Source: an uncultured Opitutaceae bacterium
GTDB taxonomy: Bacteria; Verrucomicrobiota; Verrucomicrobiia; Opitutales; Opitutaceae
DNA length: 46,392 nt
Assembly: GCA_937889545.1 (NCBI GenBank)
Contig: CALAOT010000053.1
Coordinates: 1 to 46,392, forward strand
Direction of reading: 5' to 3'
Both the position numbers and the translations under genes were made by a program. The notes below the pieces were generated by a model that had not been told where the DNA came from, did not search any database, and worked only from the letters and a program-made list of their open reading frames with translations. Below, piece after piece: positions 1 through 7,489 of this stretch (its first letter is position 1; each line of letters begins with the position of its first letter).

Positions 1-53
1 CGGCATACGAGATATTGGCGCGACTGGAGTTCAGACGTGTGCTCTTCCGATCT
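1..53 (+). other. Illumina TruSeq adapter (index 6) left on the contig end
   Basis: Bases 1-13 match the flow-cell end of the Illumina multiplexing primer. Bases 14-19 (ATTGGC) are the reverse complement of TruSeq index 6. Bases 20-53 are the read-2 primer ending in CTCTTCCGATCT, with one mismatch (GCGACTGG where the standard primer has GTGACTGG). Genuine sequence begins at 54. The adapter happens to be open in the frame of the following gene, so a naive gene call gives a false N-terminus containing LEFRRVLFRS, which is translated primer. Confidence 0.97.
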
Positions 54-1124
54 GCCGCAATCCTAGGCGCGCTCACCTGGTCCCATTGCGCAATGTTCCA
101 CGACAATCAGACGCTCTACCTCACCACCCTGGAGCGCAATCCCGGCTCCTGGATCGCCCATAACAATCTGGGATGTGAGCTGGACAAGGTGCCCGGCCGG
201 ATGAATGAGGCGGTCGCCCAGTTTGAGGAGGCGCTTCGCCTGAAGCCCGACTTCTTCGAGGCACACAACAACCTGGGGAGCGACCTTGAGAAGATGCCCG
301 GCCGGTTGAATGAGGCGGTCGCCCACTATGAGGAGGCGCTGCGCCTGAAGCCAGACTTCGTGGACGCGCACTACAATCTGGGGAATGCCCTGAACTCCCT
401 TGGCCGGACCCCGGAGGCGATCGCCCAGTTCGAGGAGGCGCTGCGCCTGAGGCCCAGTCATGTCGACGCGCATTACAATCTGGGAAACACCCTGAGCTCC
501 CTTGGCCGGACGCCGGAGGCGGTCGCCCAGTTCGAGGAGGCGCTGCGCCTGAGGCCCGATGACGCCGAGGCGCACAACAATCTGGGCCTAGCATTGTCGA
601 GAATGCCCGGGCGGCTGGAGGACGCGGCCGCACAGTATGGGGAGGCGCTGCGCCTGAAGCCGGGCATCGCCGAGACGCACACAAATCTGGGCAACGCCTT
701 GTCAAGGATGCCGGGGCGGCTGGAGGACGCGATCGCCCAGTATGGGGAGGCGCTGCGCCTGAAGCCGGATTATGCCGATGCGCATTTCTATCTGGCCAAC
801 GCCTTTGTTCGGGCCGGGCGGGTTCCCGAGGCGATCCAGCACTATGAGGAGGCCCTGCGGTTCCAGCCAGGCTCAGCCGAGGCGAGCAACAACCTCGGGA
901 TGATTCTCTGCCGGATCGGACGCAACCAGGAGGGCATCCAGCGCATCGAGGCGGCAATCCGGATGCAGCCCGACTTCGCCCAGGCGCATTTCGCCCGCGG
1001 CGCCGCCCTCCTGCAGGCTGGGCGAAAGGCCGAGGCGATCGCCGAGTACGAGAGGGTGCTGCAGCTGCGGCCGGGGGATCCCTCGGCGCTCAGGATGCTG
1101 GAGTTGATCCGCGCCTCGCAATAG
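54..1124 (+). CDS. TPR-repeat protein, 5' partial (periplasmic tail of a TMTC-like membrane glycosyltransferase)
   Basis: The gene is open from the adapter junction to TAG at 1124 (356 codons). The first residues (AAILGALTW) read like the end of a membrane helix. They are followed by a short linker and nine TPR units, most sharing the core AHxNLG and ending EEALRLKPD or a close variant. Units 1, 2, 5 and 6 are 35 residues long with an extra MPGR turn. Units 3, 4 and 7-9 are the usual 34. In known multi-pass TMTC/PMT-like proteins this arrangement (last helix, linker, long TPR tail) places the TPRs outside the membrane, where they bind protein partners. The enzyme portion would lie upstream and is missing. 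ATG at 93 could be used as a start, but the hydrophobic residues before it argue for truncation. The repeats are also highly alike in DNA. Confidence 0.85.
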   Translation, partial: AAILGALTWSHCAMFHDNQTLYLTTLERNPGSWIAHNNLGCELDKVPGRMNEAVAQFEEALRLKPDFFEAHNNLGSDLEKMPGRLNEAVAHYEEALRLKPDFVDAHYNLGNALNSLGRTPEAIAQFEEALRLRPSHVDAHYNLGNTLSSLGRTPEAVAQFEEALRLRPDDAEAHNNLGLALSRMPGRLEDAAAQYGEALRLKPGIAETHTNLGNALSRMPGRLEDAIAQYGEALRLKPDYADAHFYLANAFVRAGRVPEAIQHYEEALRFQPGSAEASNNLGMILCRIGRNQEGIQRIEAAIRMQPDFAQAHFARGAALLQAGRKAEAIAEYERVLQLRPGDPSALRMLELIRASQ

Positions 1125-1248
1125 GCGGCCGCGCGGCGAGCCTGCCTCCCCTTCACTGGCACGCGCTGCGCCATGTTGGCCCCCATCGCCCGGCCAAGGA
1201 TTCCTTTTGCCGCTCGCTACTCGCCCATCGCCTTGTGGACGGCACCCT

Positions 1249-2181
1249 ATGGCGCAGGCCATCACGCCATCCTCGACCTCGGAGGCCAAATTGCTGAGTA
1301 TCCCGCCTGAACCAATGGCCGTCCGCGCCCCCATCTCCGTGCTGATCCCCGCCAAGAACGAAGCGGCCAATCTGCCGGCATGCCTCGCCTCCTGCTCCTT
1401 CTGCGACGAAGTGGTGGTCGTCGATTCCGGCAGCACGGACGCCACGGCGGCGATTGCCGCGCAGGCCGGCGCCCAGGTCGCGGACTTTCGCTGGGATGGG
1501 CGATTCCCCAAGAAGAAGAACTGGGCGCTGGCCAGCCTGCCGTGGCGGAACGAGTGGGTCTTCATTCTCGATGCCGACGAGCGCATCACGCCGGAACTGG
1601 CCGCCGAACTCACGGCCCTGGCCGGCGGCGGCGCCGCCGGCGGCGGCTACTACGTCAACCGCCGCTTCTGGTTCGTGGACGGCTGGCTCAACCACTGCGG
1701 CTATTACCCGAGCTGGAACCTCCGCTTTTTCCGCCATCGCCTCGGCCGGTACGAGAGGGCCGCGTCCGAGGGAGACACGGACAGCGGCGACAACGAAATC
1801 CACGAGCACGTGAACCTGGAGGGCCCCGCAGGCTACCTGCGTGGCGAGCTGGAGCACTTCGCCTTTCCTGACATCGCCACGTGGGTGGAGAAGCACAACC
1901 GTTATAGCAGCTGGGAGGCCCGCGTTCAGTTGGCCTCCTCCCGGGGAGCGGAGGCGCCGGCCGGTCTCGAGGCCGGCCTGGCCCGCAAGCGGCGCTTGCG
2001 CCGGCTGGCCTGGGCGCTGCCATTTCGCCCGTCGTTGCGTTTCCTCTACCATTACGTGTGGCGGGCCGGGTTCCTCGACGGCTACCGCGGCTATGTGTTC
2101 TGCCGCCTCATGGCCTATTATGAGTTCCTGAGCGCCGCCAAGGCGGCCGAACTCCGCCGCGCGCGGCGCTTTCAGCCATGA
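1249..2181 (+). CDS. Glycosyltransferase family 2 (WaaE/KdtX-like)
   Basis: A 310-residue cytoplasmic or membrane-associated GT-A transferase that would move a sugar from a nucleotide donor, probably onto lipopolysaccharide core or another surface glycan. The N-terminal half carries PISVLIPAKNEAANL, then VVVVDSGSTD (nucleotide binding) and the metal-binding DADER. The segment FPKKKNWAL between them is typical of the WaaE/KdtX subgroup. The C-terminal third is basic and hydrophobic (FLYHYVWRAGFLDGYRG), as in that subgroup. ATG at 1249 is preferred over a TTG at 1207; ATG 1315 would start just before the GT domain and is also possible. The stop overlaps the start of the next gene by 4 bases (ATGA), so the two are probably translationally coupled. 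Acceptor not determinable. Confidence 0.9.
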   Translation: MAQAITPSSTSEAKLLSIPPEPMAVRAPISVLIPAKNEAANLPACLASCSFCDEVVVVDSGSTDATAAIAAQAGAQVADFRWDGRFPKKKNWALASLPWRNEWVFILDADERITPELAAELTALAGGGAAGGGYYVNRRFWFVDGWLNHCGYYPSWNLRFFRHRLGRYERAASEGDTDSGDNEIHEHVNLEGPAGYLRGELEHFAFPDIATWVEKHNRYSSWEARVQLASSRGAEAPAGLEAGLARKRRLRRLAWALPFRPSLRFLYHYVWRAGFLDGYRGYVFCRLMAYYEFLSAAKAAELRRARRFQP

Positions 2182-3080
2182 AGAAGATATTTGTCCTCCT
2201 TTGCCTCATTCCGGGATGCGTCTACGCGCAACCCCAAAGCCAGGTGCCCGCCGTTTCGGCCGGCCGGGTTGAGCGCTGGAATGGTTTTCAGTCCCGGTTT
2301 GTGTCTCCCAGGAACATCGATGTCTGGCTGCCGCCGGCCTACGATGGCAGGAGCCGTTGCCAAGTGATCTACATGCACGACGGCCAGATGCTTTTTGATC
2401 CGAGCACCACCTGGAACAAGAAGGCGTGGGGCATGGCTGATGCTGTCGCCCTGCTGATTCGCGATGGGAAGATGCCGGCGACCATCGTCGTTGGCATTTG
2501 GTCGAACGGCCAACAGCGACACAGCGAATTCTTCCCAGAGAAGGCCCTGCAATTCATGTCCGATCCGTTGCGAACACAGTTCGTCACGCGCGCGCTCAAC
2601 GGAAAGCCCCAGGCGGACAATTACCTGCGGTTCCTGGTCCAGGAGGTGAAGCCCGAAATCGACAGGAAGTACGCGACCCGGCCGGAGCGAGAGCACACGA
2701 TCATCATGGGCTCAAGCATGGGCGGAATCATCTCGCTGTATGCGATCTGCGAGTATCCAGAGGTCTTTGGTGCGGCCGGATGCCTCTCCACGCACTGGTT
2801 GGGCTCCTTTGAAAAGAACGCGACCATCCCGCTCGCCACATTTGACTACCTTAAGGAGCGCATTCCCGACCCCAAGAGCCATCGGATCTACTTCGACCAC
2901 GGCACCGAAACCCTGGATTCATTATACTCTGAATCCCAGGCCTTTGCCGACGTCCTGTTCAGGGAGAAGGGCTACACGGACGAAAGCTATATGAGCCGTG
3001 TATTCCCCGGCGCCGCGCACACAGAAGACGCCTGGTCGCAGCGAGTCGCCATTCCCTTGGTTTTCCTTTCCGGGCGCTGA
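2178..3080 (+). CDS. Secreted putative esterase, alpha/beta-hydrolase fold (esterase D/Fes-like)
   Basis: 300 residues with a clear signal peptide (MKKIFVLLCLIPGCVYA, then QPQ), so it acts in the periplasm or outside the cell. The family hydrolyses esters such as feruloyl, acetyl or siderophore esters. Visible elements are the oxyanion region VIYMHDGQMLFD, the nucleophile elbow GSSMGG (about residues 176-181) and a late AAHTEDAW that would supply the catalytic His. The ATG overlaps the stop of the glycosyltransferase gene by 4 bases. The substrate cannot be told from sequence; nearby glycosidases make a carbohydrate ester plausible (inference). Confidence 0.87.
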   Translation: MKKIFVLLCLIPGCVYAQPQSQVPAVSAGRVERWNGFQSRFVSPRNIDVWLPPAYDGRSRCQVIYMHDGQMLFDPSTTWNKKAWGMADAVALLIRDGKMPATIVVGIWSNGQQRHSEFFPEKALQFMSDPLRTQFVTRALNGKPQADNYLRFLVQEVKPEIDRKYATRPEREHTIIMGSSMGGIISLYAICEYPEVFGAAGCLSTHWLGSFEKNATIPLATFDYLKERIPDPKSHRIYFDHGTETLDSLYSESQAFADVLFREKGYTDESYMSRVFPGAAHTEDAWSQRVAIPLVFLSGR

Positions 3081-3081
3081 A

Positions 3082-3103
3082 CCAAGGAGCGCGAGGCCCT
3101 TGG
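3082..3103 (+). terminator. Weak stem-loop after the esterase gene
   Basis: CCAAGG (3082-3087) pairs with CCTTGG (3098-3103) around a 10-base loop, two bases after the esterase stop. No U-tract follows, so Rho-independent function is uncertain. Confidence 0.3.
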
Positions 3104-3290
3104 CCCTGTCATTCTCGCATCCGACGCCGGCCCTGCAGAGTTCTCCGGGACACCCCGGCAATAGGATCAACCCTGGTCATTCGGCCCTTTGGCTAGGAGT
3201 CAAAATCGCCGTGGCGGCGCCTCGTTCCGCGTCATCCAGCCAGCAGTCAGGCCCCTTTGGGACGGCGTTTGGCGGCCCGCGCATTCCCGC

Positions 3291-4049
3291 CTAAAATGGC
3301 TCCTTCGGCTGCTTCTGCGTCTGGAGCAGGACAATCAGATGGCCAACAGCGCTCGCCAGTCGGTCAGCCATCTTCTTGTCGCGCACGGCCGCGATCGCTG
3401 CAAACGATACCGCTTTATTGTATCCTTTGGCTATTGAGCCGCTGCTTCGACTGTCTTCGATCTTTTGATCGCTTAGGGTTTCAATTATCGCATCTTGGTC
3501 GGCATCTGATTTTGGAAAGATGCAAACATAATAATAGGTGCCTGCATCGACGCTCCGGTCTTCAGTTTGCTCGGTGCGCCGCAGATATTCCTTATAATCA
3601 ATTACGATCGGGTCTGGAGATAGCTGGGTCACCTTCAGGTGCCATGTATAGCTGGCCCATGTTTGCCTCGTGAAACTTGCATCCTTGGTGGCTTCCTGCT
3701 GGCTTATATCTGTCCCGATCCCGGAACGAAAGACTGCGCGCGTAATGGAGTAGCTTTCGCCATCCGACTCCAGCCCCTTGCTGAAACGCGGGCAGTCCGA
3801 CTTGGTGGTCCATTTTATCGTCCGCTCCCAGAACCAGTCCCGCGTGCCAGCGAAATCCTTGAAGTCCACCGGCTGCCATTTTGTCGGCCCCTCCGTCGTG
3901 TACCATTCGGCCTGAAGGTCAGGCCGATGCTTTTCGATCCATTTCAGCGTATCCTCCAACGTCGCCTCCGATTTCGCCCACAGGCCGCCGCCGCCGCTAG
4001 ACATCGCTAGGGTTAAGCTAATGGCCCTTATTAAGATCTTCCCGTTCAT
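3291..4049 (-). CDS. Secreted protein of unknown function, AT-richer than neighbours
   Basis: 252 residues beginning MNGKILIRAISLTLAM followed by a glycine-rich GGGG and LWAKS, which fits a signal peptide with cleavage near residue 26. I do not recognise the family. The mature part is hydrophilic, Trp-rich near the front (DWFWERTIKWTT), with TYYYVCIF in the middle and a Lys/Gln-rich tail (LLQTQKQPKEPF). It stands alone on this strand between two plus-strand genes. Its DNA is visibly richer in A and T than the surrounding genes and uses codons such as TTA and ATA that are rare nearby, suggesting acquisition from another source. The coherent signal peptide and full-length frame support a real gene. 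Confidence 0.65.
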   Translation of the reverse strand: MNGKILIRAISLTLAMSSGGGGLWAKSEATLEDTLKWIEKHRPDLQAEWYTTEGPTKWQPVDFKDFAGTRDWFWERTIKWTTKSDCPRFSKGLESDGESYSITRAVFRSGIGTDISQQEATKDASFTRQTWASYTWHLKVTQLSPDPIVIDYKEYLRRTEQTEDRSVDAGTYYYVCIFPKSDADQDAIIETLSDQKIEDSRSSGSIAKGYNKAVSFAAIAAVRDKKMADRLASAVGHLIVLLQTQKQPKEPF

Positions 4050-4467
4050 CCACGTTAGGCTTCAGAGTTTCTGACGGCACATTTCCAAGCATTCCCGGAA
4101 CGAGTTAACTGCTTGCCAAGGTATTGGGCCCCCGTTCATGCCTTGCGTCCATGGGAAAATCTTTGCCTGCCTTTGTCGAGGGAATAGGGGCTCGGCCGGC
4201 TCCTCTGCCGGGCGGATGGCGGCCACCCGGTGCGGCTTGGCCTACGAACGATCTTGAGGGCGGCGCAACGGTCCGCGGTTGATCAAGCGCATGTGGCGGC
4301 CCGACCTGGCACGCTCGTCCCGGTATTCGGAACGTGCCTCTTGCGCAGCTCCATTCCGTCGGTGATGGGGTTACTCGCATGCAAATCAGGGAGCTCCATG
4401 GGGCTATCCCGCTAGGTAGCCAATGGCACCGGACTCCATAGGTATAACCGAGCGGAGGGACAATGCT
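4050..4467. other. Intergenic stretch with no recognisable gene
   Basis: Open frames here (for example 4105-4473 on the minus strand) give low-complexity, Pro/Arg-rich translations with no family resemblance. A 6-bp inverted repeat (GGCACG 4308-4313, CGTGCC 4333-4338) is present. TATAAC at 4443-4448 could be a -10 element for the cupin gene, but no -35 is evident. It may be a decayed gene or a regulatory region; I see nothing firmer. Confidence 0.5.
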
Positions 4468-4812
4468 ATGCAACCACCAGATTCAAGATCCAGGGGACTG
4501 GGCCCTGCCCAAGTGACGGCGGTTGCCGAACACGTGGGCTACCAGGACGGCGCGGTCGTCAGCCGCGAGATTGTCAAGACACCTGCCGGCAGCGTCACGC
4601 TGTTCGCGTTCGACGAGGGGCAGGGTTTGAGTGAACATACGGTGCCCTTCGACGCGCTGGTGCAGGTCGTGGACGGGCAAGCCGAGATCATGATCTCCGG
4701 GAGGACCCACCGAGTGCAAGTCGGCGAGATGATCCTCCTGCCGGCCGGCGAGCCGCACGCGCTTAAAGCGCTGAAGAGGTTCAAGATGATTCTGACCATG
4801 GTGCGATTGTGA
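4468..4812 (+). CDS. Small single-domain cupin
   Basis: 114 residues forming one beta-barrel cupin. Motif 1 reads GLSEHTVPFDALVQVVDG (about residues 55-72) and motif 2 reads GEMILLPAGEPHAL (about 89-102), giving one or two His ligands; the first motif has EH rather than the full HxH. Such stand-alone cupins bind a metal and small ligand and often act as sensors or detoxification enzymes. The start is unusually well marked for this window: GGAGGGA at 4454-4460 lies 7 bases before ATG 4468. It converges on the GH94 gene. Function beyond the fold is unknown. Confidence 0.85.
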   Translation: MQPPDSRSRGLGPAQVTAVAEHVGYQDGAVVSREIVKTPAGSVTLFAFDEGQGLSEHTVPFDALVQVVDGQAEIMISGRTHRVQVGEMILLPAGEPHALKALKRFKMILTMVRL

Positions 4813-4835
4813 CTCGCGACCGAGGCTTTCAGCCA

Positions 4836-4856
4836 GGCGCCCTGCGCGCAGGCGCC
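4836..4856. terminator. GC-rich hairpin between convergent cupin and GH94 genes
   Basis: GGCGCCCTGC (from 4836) is nearly complementary to GCAGGCGCC (to 4856), with one bulged base, in the 58-base space between two convergent stops. It could end transcription from both sides. There is no T-run on either flank. Confidence 0.35.
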
Positions 4857-4870
4857 AGGTCGTCGCTGCC

Positions 4871-7264
4871 TCAACCGAGATCGGCCAGGATGCTGGAGCC
4901 GTCCCTGAGCAGGGCTTCGGGCACGATGTTTCCTTCAAGCGGCTTGCCGTCAACCTGCAACGACTTCACCCCGCGGCATACTCCGGTGGGGTTCCGCACC
5001 TCGATGCTCAGTTTCTTTCCGCGGAATACGCGCACCGCCGAAAATCCCGGCCAGGCCTTCGGGATGCAGGGGTCGATGCGCAGCCCGCCGATTTCCGGCC
5101 GTATTCCCAGGATGTGCTGCGTCGCTGCGTAGTGCGCCCACGAGGCCGTGCCCGAGAGCCAGGGGATGCGCGAGCGGCCGAACTTCTTCGAGGTCGGGGC
5201 GTGGGTGCTCTGGCAATGAACGTAGGGTTCGATCTCTCGCACGTCGGCCCGGTCGTTCTGGGCGGACGGCAAGAACGCCCGGTAGTACGCGTACGCCTGA
5301 TCGCCGTTTCCGCACGCGATCTCGGCCATGACCGCCCAGCTCTGGGTGTGGCTGAAGATCCCTCCGTTCTCCTTGTTGCCGGGATTGAAAAGCACGGCCC
5401 GCATGACCTTGACCGGCGTCTTCGCGAACGGCGGATTGCAGAGCGCCACGCCGTACTCGGAGGCCAACTGGTCCTTCACGGCCTGCAGCGCGAGCTTCGC
5501 CTGCCTGGGGGTGGCCGCGCCGGACATGACGGCCCAGCACTGCGTGTTGAGGTAGATCCTTCCCTCGCGGGCCTTCCGGGTGCCGAAGACGACACCGTCC
5601 TCGGTGATCGCCCAGATGAACCACCGCCCGTCCCAGCAAACCTTTGCGATCCTGCGATCGAGCTTCTCCAGCTGCGCGAGCGCCCACCTGCGCTCGGCGG
5701 GCCGGCCGATCGTTTCGGCGATCTCCGCGTAGGTCTTGAGCCCCAGGCGCACCTGAAACGCGACAAAGACAGATTCCCCCTTGTAGCCCAGCTTGAGGCA
5801 GTCGTTCCAGTCGGCCTGGAGGCCGCACGGCAGACCGTGCCGCCCCACCCTCGTGAGGTTGAATTCAAGAGCCCGCCGCAGGTGGCCGAACACCGTGGCG
5901 CGACCCCGGTCCGCGTACGGCACGACCTCGCTGTAGAATGCCGTGTCGCCCGTCTCGGCGACGTAGACCGGTATGGCGTTGAAGAACCACTGGCAATCGT
6001 CGCTGCGGTAATCCTGGGGCGGCGTCGCCTTCATCTTTCCCGGGGCGTGCGACCACGGGCGGATCTCGGGCTGGGCCCCGCCCGTCGAATCCTGCCCCGA
6101 GAGCATGAGCACCAGGCGGCTTCGCACGTCCTTCGGCAGCATCGCACAAACCCCGAGCATGTCCTGGACGGTGTCGCGGAAGCCGAATCCGTCCCGCTGG
6201 TCGCCCGTGTACACAAGGGAGCACGAGCGCGACCACTCGAAGGCCACCAGGGCGTTGTACCCACCCCAGACATTGGCCATGTGGTCGAACTCCGGGTCGG
6301 GTGTCTTCACCTGGAGCACGTCCACAAGCCCGTGCCAGTGGCGTCTGAGCCTTTCCAGCTCGCGGTCGCAGGCGCCGGCCGAGGCGAACCGGGCCCGGAC
6401 ACGCCTTGCGCGGGCGTGGTCGCCTATCCCGAGGAGGACGAAGACCTCGGCGGAGGCCCCCGGAGCAAGCTCCAGGTCGCTCTGGATTGCGCCGCACCCG
6501 TTGTCGGAGAACTGCTCATGGTTGCCGCAGGCGCCTCGCTCCACCGCCTCGGGCCGGTCGAAGCTGCGATAGACGCCGAGGAACTTCTCCCGCTCGCAGT
6601 CAAAGCCGGCGATTTCGCCGCCGACCTGGGTCATCCACCACCAGCGCGACTGGTCCTTGTTCGCAAAATTGGAGGAATCGTAGGGCAGGCGCCTGCAGGA
6701 GGAGGCAAGGATGAATCCGTCGCGCCAGACGGCGTCGGAAATGTACTGGGTGTACTGGATGTTGAACGTGTCCTGGATGATGTTCCACTCGGTCGTGAAC
6801 TCGCAGAACGAGAACACGCTCAGGCGCCGCGCCCGCCCGCCCGTGTTGGTGACCCTGAGGCGCCAGTACTCGAACTCCTGGCCCAGCGGCACGAAGTACG
6901 TGGCCTCGCTGCGGATGCCCCGCCATTCGCTCTCGATGACCGCGTAGCCCAGGCCGAATCGGGTGGTCGTCTTGTACTCGTCCAGGGGCTTGCCGACCGG
7001 CTGCCAGGCCGCTGACCAGAAATCGCCGCCCTCCTTGTCCCGGAGGTAGAACTGGCGCCCCGGCATGTCCATGGGCACGGCGTTATATCGGTGCCGCAGG
7101 ATGCGGCCCTCGGCGGGGGACTGCGTGAAGCTGTAGCCGCCGGCGTTGTTCGTGATGATCGCCCCATACCGGCGCGAGCCGAGGTAATTGGACCACGCCC
7201 GGGGCGTATCCGGTCGGGTGATCACGTATTCGCGGGCGGTGTCGTCGAAATGGCCGTATCGCAT
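4871..7264 (-). CDS. Glycoside hydrolase family 94 disaccharide phosphorylase (chitobiose/cellobiose phosphorylase-like)
   Basis: A 797-residue cytoplasmic enzyme expected to split a beta-linked disaccharide with inorganic phosphate, giving a sugar 1-phosphate. ATG 7264 is chosen because the protein then starts MRYGHFDDTAREYVITRPD, as family members do; the frame stays open upstream to 7456 without family resemblance. Recognisable blocks are NNAGGYSF, RFRDT-type FGFRDTVQD, the general-acid motif ADWNDC (about residues 483-488), and a late FSHTQSWAV and PWLSGTASW. N-terminal and C-terminal motifs resemble N,N'-diacetylchitobiose phosphorylase as I remember it, but residues deciding GlcNAc versus glucose cannot be settled by eye. 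No signal peptide, so the disaccharide must be imported. Transcribed divergently from the first cytochrome. Confidence 0.9.
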   Translation of the reverse strand: MRYGHFDDTAREYVITRPDTPRAWSNYLGSRRYGAIITNNAGGYSFTQSPAEGRILRHRYNAVPMDMPGRQFYLRDKEGGDFWSAAWQPVGKPLDEYKTTTRFGLGYAVIESEWRGIRSEATYFVPLGQEFEYWRLRVTNTGGRARRLSVFSFCEFTTEWNIIQDTFNIQYTQYISDAVWRDGFILASSCRRLPYDSSNFANKDQSRWWWMTQVGGEIAGFDCEREKFLGVYRSFDRPEAVERGACGNHEQFSDNGCGAIQSDLELAPGASAEVFVLLGIGDHARARRVRARFASAGACDRELERLRRHWHGLVDVLQVKTPDPEFDHMANVWGGYNALVAFEWSRSCSLVYTGDQRDGFGFRDTVQDMLGVCAMLPKDVRSRLVLMLSGQDSTGGAQPEIRPWSHAPGKMKATPPQDYRSDDCQWFFNAIPVYVAETGDTAFYSEVVPYADRGRATVFGHLRRALEFNLTRVGRHGLPCGLQADWNDCLKLGYKGESVFVAFQVRLGLKTYAEIAETIGRPAERRWALAQLEKLDRRIAKVCWDGRWFIWAITEDGVVFGTRKAREGRIYLNTQCWAVMSGAATPRQAKLALQAVKDQLASEYGVALCNPPFAKTPVKVMRAVLFNPGNKENGGIFSHTQSWAVMAEIACGNGDQAYAYYRAFLPSAQNDRADVREIEPYVHCQSTHAPTSKKFGRSRIPWLSGTASWAHYAATQHILGIRPEIGGLRIDPCIPKAWPGFSAVRVFRGKKLSIEVRNPTGVCRGVKSLQVDGKPLEGNIVPEALLRDGSSILADLG

Positions 7265-7489
7265 GGTGGGGTTAGGTGCTCGGCCTGGGCCTCTCGAGCA
7301 CCCTTGGTCGGTTGGTGTGGTCATCCAATGTTGACTCGTTCGACGCCGCTTGTCCATCCCTAGCACAAGGGACGGCCCGCCTCGCCGCAATGCCGCTTCA
7401 GGACCGGGATAAGAACGCGGCAATAATGGCAAAATCCACGCAGCCGAACTCCCCAACTTTGCGCATTATGGGCGATCATTCTGGGCGGC

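Noticed and set aside
121..957. Long minus-strand open frame opposite the TPR gene, Arg/Pro/Ser-rich
   Set aside because: It mirrors the repetitive coding strand and has no family features; a by-product of high GC and repeats.
131..1100. Regular DNA repeats of about 102-105 bases, considered as a CRISPR or satellite array
   Set aside because: The period equals 34-35 codons and encodes TPR units; there are no unique spacers.
5114..7015. 633-codon plus-strand frame opposite the GH94 gene
   Set aside because: The real GH94 protein covers the same bases with conserved motifs; the opposite frame is low complexity.
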